Positions 1-5,686 of a stretch of 11,074 nt of DNA are shown here, piece after piece; positions within the stretch are counted from its first letter, which is position 1; every line of letters begins with the position of its first letter. Below the pieces are notes generated by a model that had not been told where the DNA came from, did no database searches, and worked only from the letters and a program-made list of their open reading frames with translations. This stretch comes from Candidatus Fermentibacterota bacterium (GTDB lineage Bacteria; Fermentibacterota; Fermentibacteria; Fermentibacterales; JCC-6). A program made the translations under genes and the position numbers. The stretch spans positions 1 to 11,074 of the forward strand of contig JAUWJE010000038.1 in assembly GCA_030607835.1 (NCBI GenBank), given 5' to 3'.

Positions 1-112
1 CCACAAGAACGAAGAACAGCGTCGCAAATCCTGCACAGAGAAGCGAAAGCGGAGTTGAGTGGAAAAATCCTGCTGGATTTTTCAGAGCGTCAATTATCAG
101 ATTGAGATTCAT
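1..112 (-). CDS. Partial membrane protein downstream of hydrogenase large subunit (N-terminus only)
   Basis: An ATG at 112-110 overlaps the TGA of the hydrogenase large subunit gene (ATGA overlap), and the frame stays open to the window edge, giving about 37 residues. After a short polar start, a strongly hydrophobic run (about residues 23-37, containing LLCAGFATLFFVLV) looks like the beginning of a first transmembrane helix. Position and overlap place it in the hydrogenase operon. In group 4 hydrogenases an antiporter-like NuoL/EchA/MrpD subunit, or a smaller NuoK-like membrane subunit, is still missing from this operon, so it could be one of these. Too little is visible to choose; the membrane nature is seen, the family is inference. 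Confidence 0.55.
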   Translation of the reverse strand, partial: MNLNLIIDALKNPAGFFHSTPLSLLCAGFATLFFVLV

Positions 113-1293
113 TTGCCCCCCATCCTCTGCCGCATCTTCTCGGTTTTCTCACGACTGAGTCTGACAAGATCCTGCCCGTTGTAGAGCATTCTGCCCCTGT
201 CATCCTTGACGGCTACACGCTCTGTGCAGCAGTAGCAGGGATCAATGGCTGCCAGGATTATGGTTGCGTCGGAGATTGTCTGTCCCACAATAGTTGCTTT
301 GTAAGTTGGAAGATTCATGAAAGTCGGGGCTCTGACCTTGTGCCGCACAGGTCTGTTTGTACCATCGCTTTTAACGTAGTGGAATGTTTCACCTCTTGGC
401 GCTTCAATATGGCCGATACCCTCACCTACAGGTACATCCTTGATATTGGCATCAATCTCACCATCAGGGAGATTCTCAAGACAATACTTTGTGATATTTA
501 TCGACTCAACGGTTTCGAGTATCCTGACAACTGCTTTGTCGAATACATCACCGTTCTGAGTCACGATCATGTTCCAGTCCATCTCCTGGTAAGCCCCGTA
601 TGGTGAGTCTTTTCTGACATCACGGGCAACACCGGAAGCTCTGGATGTCGGTCCGAGCGCACTAAAATCTATAGCATCCTGATATGAAAGAACACCTACC
701 CCCTTGAGCCTCGCGTGCAGGACTGGATCATCCAGTACGGCCTTCTTGAGCATTATGAGAGTGGGCACAATTGAATCTATCTTCTTCAGACATATCGGAA
801 TATCCTCAGCCCTGATATCTCTCCTGACACCGCCGGGCTTGAACATTGCGTAATTGTTCCTGTTGCCGGACAGTATCTCCATTACGTCAAGTATTTCCTC
901 ACGGAGTTTCCATGCCCACATGTATACGGTGTTGTAGCCGAGGAAATGTCCTGCCAGACCGAGCCAGAGGAGATGAGAGTGAATCCTCTCACCCTCTGCG
1001 ATTATCGTCCTGATATATTTTGCCCGCATGGATACTTCCATAGGGAAGACATCTTCAACTGCCCTTGTATACGCATAGGGATGGCTTGTGGAACAGATGC
1101 CGCAGATCCGTTCTACTACGAATGTGCTGTTCTCAAAGACCATTCCCTCGGAGAGCTTTTCAATTCCCCGGTGGTTGTAGCCCATTCGCATGTCGATATC
1201 GACAACGGTTTCACCCTCAACTGTAAGTGTGAAAAACTCCGGTTCCTCCTGCAGAGGATGGTACGGACCAATGGGAATGATTGTTTTACCCAT
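109..1293 (-). CDS. Group 4 [NiFe]-hydrogenase large (catalytic) subunit, EchE/HycE/NuoD-like
   Basis: The 394-residue protein belongs to the NuoD/EchE/HycE family and would hold the Ni-Fe centre that interconverts protons and H2 on the cytoplasmic side of a membrane complex. The first metal-binding motif is RICGIC (C64, C67) and the second is DPCYCC (C353, C356), so all four expected Ni ligands are present, unlike respiratory complex I NuoD, which lacks them. The N-terminus (GPYHPLQEEPEFF) is typical of group 4 enzymes. About 38 residues follow the last cysteine; HycE of E. coli has a tail in this region that a maturation protease removes, and whether that happens here cannot be told. The ATG overlaps the preceding NuoC-like stop by one base (TAATG), and its own TGA overlaps the next start. 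No hydrogenase maturation gene is in the window. Confidence 0.93.
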   Translation of the reverse strand: MGKTIIPIGPYHPLQEEPEFFTLTVEGETVVDIDMRMGYNHRGIEKLSEGMVFENSTFVVERICGICSTSHPYAYTRAVEDVFPMEVSMRAKYIRTIIAEGERIHSHLLWLGLAGHFLGYNTVYMWAWKLREEILDVMEILSGNRNNYAMFKPGGVRRDIRAEDIPICLKKIDSIVPTLIMLKKAVLDDPVLHARLKGVGVLSYQDAIDFSALGPTSRASGVARDVRKDSPYGAYQEMDWNMIVTQNGDVFDKAVVRILETVESINITKYCLENLPDGEIDANIKDVPVGEGIGHIEAPRGETFHYVKSDGTNRPVRHKVRAPTFMNLPTYKATIVGQTISDATIILAAIDPCYCCTERVAVKDDRGRMLYNGQDLVRLSREKTEKMRQRMGGK

Positions 1294-1766
1294 TACACTC
1301 CCCTTGTCCTGTCAGCTGTTTCGTCCCACTCAACGTAGTCCTGTCTTAAAGGGTAAACACTCTCAGGCCAGTTATCAGCAAGGAGAAGCCTGCGAGGATC
1401 AGGATGTCCTGTGAATGTGACTCCGAGCAGTTCACTGATCTCCCGTTCTATCCAGTTGAATGCCTCTATTTCTTTTGCGAGAGAAGCAATTTCAGGATTC
1501 TCACGATCAAGTTTTACGCGGAGTGAAACAAGCAGGTTCAGATCTTCGATAATGAAGTGATAGAGAATCTCAATAACTGGCGGCATATCAGTGCCTGAAG
1601 CTATATTGAACCGGGCACCAAGATTCCTGAATATGTAAGTTCCCATTCTGACAATCGACTCGGGCTTGATCTCGATATAGACACGTGTGGGAGATTTATC
1701 GGTGAACTCAAGGATATCTTCACCGAAGCGCTCCCTTAGATCCTGTAGTACTTCGTCTCTCGTCAT
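1293..1766 (-). CDS. Hydrogenase NuoC/EchD-like subunit (30-kDa family)
   Basis: This 157-residue protein is the NuoC/EchD-type subunit that sits beside the small and large subunits in the peripheral arm. The family signature is near the C-terminus: an FNWIEREISELLGVTF block, then GHPDPRRLLLADNWP and YPLRQDY. The frame is open upstream to 1835, but the internal ATG at 1766-1764 is the better start. It overlaps the TGA of the preceding NuoB-like gene (ATGA), and the extra 23 residues upstream read as out-of-frame NuoB sequence. The gene ends with TAA sharing one base with the large-subunit ATG. It has no cofactor motif, as expected. It is a separate gene, not fused to the large subunit as in HycE, which points to an Ech/Mbh-like layout. 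Confidence 0.92.
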   Translation of the reverse strand: MTRDEVLQDLRERFGEDILEFTDKSPTRVYIEIKPESIVRMGTYIFRNLGARFNIASGTDMPPVIEILYHFIIEDLNLLVSLRVKLDRENPEIASLAKEIEAFNWIEREISELLGVTFTGHPDPRRLLLADNWPESVYPLRQDYVEWDETADRTRGV

Positions 1767-2188
1767 AGCGTCCCGCCAACCTTTTGAATGAGCTTGACCG
1801 CACCGGCAATAATCGCTTCCGGTTTGGGAGGACAACCGGGTATGTATACATCAACCGGTATTATTTTATCCAGTGGTACCGGGCAGTTGTAACTGTCAAT
1901 AAAGAGACCTCTTGATCCGGTACATGTACCAATGGCAACAACCAGACACGGTTTTGGGACCTGGTCCCAAAGAACTTTCAGTCTCTCTACTGACATTCTG
2001 TTACAGGAGCCTGAAACAAGTAGAACATCCGCATGCTTGATACTTCCTACAAGAAGCATTCCAAAACGTTCAATGTCAAACCTGGGTGTCAGACAGTCCA
2101 GTGTTTCTATGTCGCAGTTATTACAGCTGCCGGTAGACAGATGAAACACCCATGGCGATTTCAGAAGTGCTTTCAGTTTTAAGCTCAT
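1763..2188 (-). CDS. Group 4 hydrogenase small subunit, EchC/NuoB-like, one [4Fe-4S] cluster
   Basis: The protein has 141 residues and belongs to the NuoB/PSST/EchC family. It carries the proximal [4Fe-4S] cluster that passes electrons to the Ni-Fe site. Likely ligands are the CNNC pair (C22, C25), C89 in the GTCTGSRG segment and C119 in the PGCPPKPEA segment. The spaced CxxC followed by DIE matches hydrogenase small subunits of the Ech type rather than the adjacent CC of complex I NuoB. The length is near that of the short group 4 small subunits, and there is no twin-arginine signal, so it faces the cytoplasm. The start follows the NuoH-like stop by 21 nt without a clear ribosome binding site; the stop overlaps the NuoC-like start. 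Confidence 0.92.
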   Translation of the reverse strand: MSLKLKALLKSPWVFHLSTGSCNNCDIETLDCLTPRFDIERFGMLLVGSIKHADVLLVSGSCNRMSVERLKVLWDQVPKPCLVVAIGTCTGSRGLFIDSYNCPVPLDKIIPVDVYIPGCPPKPEAIIAGAVKLIQKVGGTL

Positions 2189-2209
2189 TACAGCTACAGC
2201 CGTACCCTT

Positions 2210-3121
2210 CTATAATCCATTTAACGCTAGTATCACAGCAACCGCTGCAATTAATGTCATCGGACCCCAGAAGAACCTGACAGCTTGATCTATCCGAACC
2301 CTGGGGTTTGTATTTCGAATAACGGTAATTATCGCTACAATTCCAACGTACTCCAGAATTGTCCAGAGAAGGTTAATTCCATCCAGTCTAAGTCCACCGA
2401 AGAAAAGGATGATCAGGAAGAAAGGAAGGACAAAGAAAAGCATGTTCTTCATAAGTTTGAAAATCGCAAGTCCGGGACCGGAATACTCAACAAGTGGACC
2501 TTCCACAATCTCAGTTTCCGCTTCCGGAATATCAAATGGAACAAAAGCAAGTTTAGCCTGGACGCAGAGTATAGCTACAATAATAGCCAGTATTCCTGAA
2601 ATACTGCCTGCGAAAATCCCGGTTGTCTGAGCTTCAAGTATTCCACTGATACGTATGGAGTTAGCACTGATAACCGGAACAAGCAACGCAAGAATGAATG
2701 GAAGCTCGTAAGCGATCACAAGTTTCATCTCTCTTGAAGCTCCCAGACTCGCAAGAGGGTTTCCTGAGGCAAAACCAGCAATAATGAGACTGAGAGATGG
2801 AATAGCGAGCAGATAGATGATTACTATCCAATCACCTGCGAAACCCTCCGCGAAGAACTGGTTCACCCATAATATTGTTGAGACAACAATCACGCCGGTG
2901 AGACCGAGAAGAGGAGCTGAGAGGAATACTCCCCGTGAAGCACCGGAAGGTATAACAGTTTCTTTTCCAAGAAGCTTCACCAGATCGATAAATGGCTGAA
3001 GGAATGGTGGTCCCACTCTGTACTGCACCCGCGCGGTAACTTTTCTGTCAATCCAGCTCGTTATAAGACCAAGAACCGCAGTAGCAGCGAAGCCGAATAC
3101 AACAAGGTAGATGAAAGTCAT
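2210..3121 (-). CDS. Hydrogenase membrane subunit, NuoH/EchB/HycD-like
   Basis: A 303-residue, very hydrophobic protein with roughly eight transmembrane segments. It is the NuoH/EchB family subunit that anchors the hydrogenase arm in the membrane and forms part of the ion-translocating path. Family signatures are visible: a first helix followed by ITSWIDRKVTARVQYRVGPP, then QPFIDLVKLLGKE, and the cytoplasmic loop VPFDIPEAETEIVEGPLVEY with its cluster of acidic residues. Those acidic residues are conserved in the family and are thought to link redox chemistry to ion transfer. Its ATG overlaps the TGA of the ferredoxin gene (ATGA). It ends with TAG, one of four terminal TAG stops in this window. 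Confidence 0.94.
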   Translation of the reverse strand: MTFIYLVVFGFAATAVLGLITSWIDRKVTARVQYRVGPPFLQPFIDLVKLLGKETVIPSGASRGVFLSAPLLGLTGVIVVSTILWVNQFFAEGFAGDWIVIIYLLAIPSLSLIIAGFASGNPLASLGASREMKLVIAYELPFILALLVPVISANSIRISGILEAQTTGIFAGSISGILAIIVAILCVQAKLAFVPFDIPEAETEIVEGPLVEYSGPGLAIFKLMKNMLFFVLPFFLIILFFGGLRLDGINLLWTILEYVGIVAIITVIRNTNPRVRIDQAVRFFWGPMTLIAAVAVILALNGL

Positions 3122-3660
3122 GCCTTGTCCTTATCCCAATGAATTGAATGAGCAACAATCCTGCTGCCCACCTTGAATACATTATCACCCTCGTATGTGT
3201 CATCCACAATTTTAAGAGCACCATATGGACAAGTTGGAATACATGTAAACTCATCCCTGTCCTTGCAATAATCACAGATATTCGTTAAATGAGGTGTCAG
3301 CTCAGGGTAGATGGTTCCGTAAGGACATGCATGTGAGCAGGATCGGCAGCTGACACATCTGACAGTATGCCGGACCAGCATTCCGTCAGTATCTTCAAGT
3401 TTTTCAAGCGCGTCCTTAGGACAGGCATTGATGCAGTGAGGTTCTTCACACTTTCTGCAGACAAGTACATAAGTAGAAAGCTCAATAAGAGATATCATTC
3501 CGTTGTTCACAGGATGATAAAAGTAACTGCATTCGACTACGCACTCATCACACTGATCAGAATTACAGATATCAAGATCTATGAAAAGCTTTTTTCCACC
3601 CGGTGCGCCATCATCAAGGTTGCCATGAAGCTGATCAATTGAAGTCTTGCGCATCCCCAT
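3118..3660 (-). CDS. Four-cluster ferredoxin-like electron transfer subunit (HycB/CooF/DmsB type)
   Basis: The 180-residue iron-sulfur protein has sixteen cysteines in four groups: CNSDQCDECVVEC, CRKCEEPHCINACP, CVSCRSCSHACP and CDYC followed by CIPTCP. This is the four [4Fe-4S] pattern of the HycB/HydN/CooF/DmsB family. It probably wires the flavin module encoded just upstream to the hydrogenase core encoded just downstream. It differs from the two-cluster EchF/NuoI ferredoxin usual in Ech-type complexes, and no such gene is visible here. Two in-frame ATGs compete. The outer one (3660) lies only 1 nt after an AAAGG motif, while the inner one (3654) lies 7 nt after it and may be the true start. 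The stop overlaps the NuoH-like ATG. Confidence 0.9.
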   Translation of the reverse strand: MGMRKTSIDQLHGNLDDGAPGGKKLFIDLDICNSDQCDECVVECSYFYHPVNNGMISLIELSTYVLVCRKCEEPHCINACPKDALEKLEDTDGMLVRHTVRCVSCRSCSHACPYGTIYPELTPHLTNICDYCKDRDEFTCIPTCPYGALKIVDDTYEGDNVFKVGSRIVAHSIHWDKDKA

Positions 3661-3661
3661 A

Positions 3662-3666
3662 CCTTT
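3662..3666 (-). promoter_or_regulatory. Ribosome binding site that decides the ferredoxin start
   Basis: On the minus strand an AAAGG motif lies 7 nt upstream of the second in-frame ATG (3654) and 1 nt upstream of the first (3660). The spacing favours initiation at 3654, which would shorten the protein by two residues. It overlaps the TGA (3668-3666) of the flavin subunit gene. Confidence 0.45.
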
Positions 3667-4490
3667 CAGTCCCAGATTCCCGGGAATTCCCGAATCGTAT
3701 CATATGTGAAGACAGGACCATCCTTGCAGCAATAGTAAGGACCGATTCTGCAGTGTCCGCATTTTCCGAAGCCGCATGACATGTTCTTCTCCATGGAGAG
3801 ATAGATATTTCTATCTTTCACACCGAGTTCCTGCAGTTTGAACGTAGCGAATTTCATCATTATTGGAGGTCCGCAGACGATTGCTTTTACTCTGGAATAA
3901 TTTAAATCAATGCCATCCATGATCGTCGTAACAAGACCTACTGGACCGTTCCAGGTGTCATCGCCCTCATCTACAGTAAGAATCATGTCGATATCATCAC
4001 GCTTCATCCATTCCTCAAGTTCCTTGCGGAAGATCATCTCTTCGGGATTTCTGCAGCCACCTCTGTAAACGAGTTTTGAAAGTTTGTCCCGCATATGAAA
4101 CAGATCGTACATCAGTGTGCGAATGGGCGCCAGCCCGACACCTCCGCCAACAACAAATACCTCCTGACCTATGAATCTAGTCATAGGGTATCCCTTGCCA
4201 AGCGGACCTCTCAAGCCAACAGTGTCACCTGGTTTGAGCTTGTGGATTTCATCGGTTACTTTACCCACCTTTACGATGGTTATCTCCATCGTTTCCTTTA
4301 TTTCCGAGTCTGAAGATGGAGTGAACGGAGCTTCACCCAGTCCGGGAACTGAGAGCTCCATGAATTGTCCCGGTTTAAAAGTAAGTTTTTCCTTCGGTTT
4401 GAACAGGAATGTCTTAATTGTAGGTGTCTCAGTTGTGACTTTCAGAACTTCGGCTTCGATAGATCGATATGGATTAATCATCTTGCTCAT
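3666..4490 (-). CDS. FAD/NAD(P)H-binding gamma subunit, sulfhydrogenase HydG/AsrB-like, with [2Fe-2S]
   Basis: The 274-residue protein is a ferredoxin-NADP reductase-fold subunit of the HydG (sulfhydrogenase gamma)/AsrB/PyrK group. It would pass electrons between NAD(P)H, FAD and iron-sulfur clusters. The FAD-binding barrel covers about residues 8-105, with FKPGQFMELSVPG and GEAPFTPSS. The nucleotide domain begins at VVGGGVGLAPIR (113-124) and contains the late CGPP motif (207-210). A C-terminal [2Fe-2S] motif has C239, C244, C247 and probably C255, followed by DGPVF. The usual RxYS flavin motif is replaced by EAPFTPSS, as in AsrB/HydG-type proteins. Its ATG overlaps the TGA of the beta subunit gene. 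Whether it prefers NADH or NADPH cannot be read from the sequence by eye. Confidence 0.9.
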   Translation of the reverse strand: MSKMINPYRSIEAEVLKVTTETPTIKTFLFKPKEKLTFKPGQFMELSVPGLGEAPFTPSSDSEIKETMEITIVKVGKVTDEIHKLKPGDTVGLRGPLGKGYPMTRFIGQEVFVVGGGVGLAPIRTLMYDLFHMRDKLSKLVYRGGCRNPEEMIFRKELEEWMKRDDIDMILTVDEGDDTWNGPVGLVTTIMDGIDLNYSRVKAIVCGPPIMMKFATFKLQELGVKDRNIYLSMEKNMSCGFGKCGHCRIGPYYCCKDGPVFTYDTIREFPGIWD

Positions 4491-5509
4491 CTTGATGCAT
4501 TCAGTTTTTCGAGTACTTGTCTTATATCAATTTTACCAGGACACGCGGCTATACATCTGCCACACCCGGTACAGGCAATTTCATTCGCTACAGCAGGAAA
4601 ATAATCAAACTTCTTTTCAAATCTGTTCCTGAGCCGCATCCACAGTCGATTCCTGGGATTTTCTCCCCCCGCTACTCTTGCGAAATCCTTCACCATGCAG
4701 GAATCCCATATCCGATATCTGGCCAGGTTGCCGTCACACTTCTGATCGTATAGAAGGAAACAGTGACATGTTGGGCAGATTACATTGCATGCTCCGCATT
4801 CGACACAGGCAGCAGCTTCTTCGGACCAGACATCAGACTCAGAATTCTTTTTGACAATACGGCTGAGTCTTTCAAGTTGTGGAATATTCTTATTCTGGGC
4901 ATTCTTCTCAACATGCCTTTTAATCGAAGTGCGATTATGGTCGCGGGTGTGGACCTGATCTTCTGTTGCTTCCTGAAAGAGCGCCTTGTGATCATCAATT
5001 ATCTTCTGCCCTTTATCGCTTCCGACCTCAACAACAAAACCTTCATCAGCGGGAGATAAATTTATGTCGTATTCTGCTTCGGGCCAGGGATTAACACCAA
5101 GCGCAGTACAGAAACATGTTTCAGCGACTGCTGTGCAGTCAGCTGAGATAATCAACCCGCCCTCTCTTGCTTTCATGTAGGTTGGATCTCCGTATTCATC
5201 ATCAATGAATACAAAATCAAGTATTTTGAGTCCTTTTAAATCGCATGATTTCACACCGACAATACAGGGAGGGTTATCATTTCGGGGATTCTCAGGACTG
5301 AAATCAACAGCTACTTTCTCACGGCCAAGAAAGAAAAAGGCCTTGAGTGGCTCGAAGGTCCTGACATCTCCTATTACGTAATCTTCTTCTGGATCACCAA
5401 ATGCGGTGAAAGCAATACTATCGCCCTTTCGGGAAGGCACAAATATCCTGTAATCCCCCGCAAGGGATTCCAGAAGCTGAAAAAGACTACCCCGTTTGAT
5501 GAAAAGCAT
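4487..5509 (-). CDS. 4Fe-4S beta subunit, sulfhydrogenase HydB/AsrA-like
   Basis: A 340-residue protein of the HydB (sulfhydrogenase beta)/AsrA (anaerobic sulfite reductase subunit A) family, the usual partner of the flavin subunit encoded next. Family features include GVKSCDLKGLKILD (85-98), ADCTAVAETCFC (123-134) and two C-terminal [4Fe-4S] motifs: C235, C238, C241, C245 (followed by PTCHCF) and C313, C316, C319, C323 (followed by PGKID). It would relay electrons between the flavin subunit and the ferredoxin/hydrogenase arm. It is the first gene of the hydrogenase operon, after a 177-nt gap. There is no Shine-Dalgarno motif before its ATG, which may fit a leaderless transcript. A role in sulfite or polysulfide reduction cannot be excluded, but a group 4 hydrogenase core follows in the same operon. 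Confidence 0.9.
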   Translation of the reverse strand: MLFIKRGSLFQLLESLAGDYRIFVPSRKGDSIAFTAFGDPEEDYVIGDVRTFEPLKAFFFLGREKVAVDFSPENPRNDNPPCIVGVKSCDLKGLKILDFVFIDDEYGDPTYMKAREGGLIISADCTAVAETCFCTALGVNPWPEAEYDINLSPADEGFVVEVGSDKGQKIIDDHKALFQEATEDQVHTRDHNRTSIKRHVEKNAQNKNIPQLERLSRIVKKNSESDVWSEEAAACVECGACNVICPTCHCFLLYDQKCDGNLARYRIWDSCMVKDFARVAGGENPRNRLWMRLRNRFEKKFDYFPAVANEIACTGCGRCIAACPGKIDIRQVLEKLNASR

Positions 5510-5515
5510 TGCAAA

Positions 5516-5544
5516 GAAATAGAATTAGAAGCCAGTCTTGTCAA
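5516..5544 (-). promoter_or_regulatory. Candidate promoter for hydrogenase operon, possibly leaderless
   Basis: On the minus strand a perfect -35 TTGACA (5544-5539) is followed after 17 nt by a weak -10, TATTTC (5521-5516). Six bases later comes the ATG of the beta subunit gene (5509). Normal promoter geometry would start the transcript at or within a base of that ATG. The absence of any Shine-Dalgarno motif before the ATG agrees with this. This is by eye only; the -10 matches four of six consensus positions. Confidence 0.38.
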
Positions 5545-5550
5545 GGGGCA

Positions 5551-5580
5551 ATTATACGGTAAATACAGGCCTACTCACGA
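5551..5580 (-). promoter_or_regulatory. Alternative candidate promoter with perfect TATAAT
   Basis: A perfect -10 TATAAT lies at 5556-5551 on the minus strand. The expected -35 position holds only a poor match (TCGTGA at 5580-5575, 18-nt spacing). It would start a transcript near 5544, giving a leader of about 35 nt before the beta subunit ATG. It competes with, or adds to, the TTGACA-based candidate just downstream. Confidence 0.3.
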
Positions 5581-5686
5581 CAGATCATATCGTAGTGTGA
5601 TACATGTAATTCCGGATTAATTCCGCATTTTCTCCGATCCATGAATCACATATTTTGACCTTTGCCGGAAATTGACCGGACTCTAC

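Larger units (their letters stand above)
5510..5686. other. Intergenic control region between kinase gene and hydrogenase operon
   Basis: This is the only gap of note in the window (177 nt), with no plausible coding frame. On the minus strand it contains a perfect TATAAT (5556-5551) and a perfect TTGACA (5544-5539). It also has short AT-rich palindromic pieces such as TACATGTA (5601-5608) and a CGGA-TTAAT-TCCG inverted repeat (5613-5625) that could be regulator sites. A CCGG/CCGG hairpin (5665-5679) just after the kinase stop has no T-run, so I see no convincing terminator and read-through from the signalling genes into the hydrogenase genes is possible. Confidence 0.6.

Noticed and set aside
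1767..1835. Upstream extension of the NuoC-like gene to 1835
   Set aside because: The extra 23 residues overlap the NuoB-like gene in another frame and do not resemble NuoC. The ATG at 1766 gives a clean ATGA overlap and a normal family N-terminus.
109..3121. Respiratory complex I (Nuo) fragment
   Set aside because: The large subunit keeps all four Ni-binding cysteines and the small subunit has CxxC instead of the adjacent cysteines of NuoB. Both point to a hydrogenase.
4171..4632. Plus-strand open frame of 153 codons, and other plus-strand frames
   Set aside because: They lie opposite well-conserved minus-strand genes, show no family resemblance and have no sensible operon context; they are antisense shadows.
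5613..5625. CGGA-TTAAT-TCCG inverted repeat as an operator
   Set aside because: It is short and could be chance in an AT-rich gap. It is mentioned in the intergenic entry but not called as a site.
5665..5679. CCGG-(7 nt)-CCGG hairpin after the kinase gene as a transcription terminator
   Set aside because: The stem is only 4 bp and no T-run follows on the transcribed strand.
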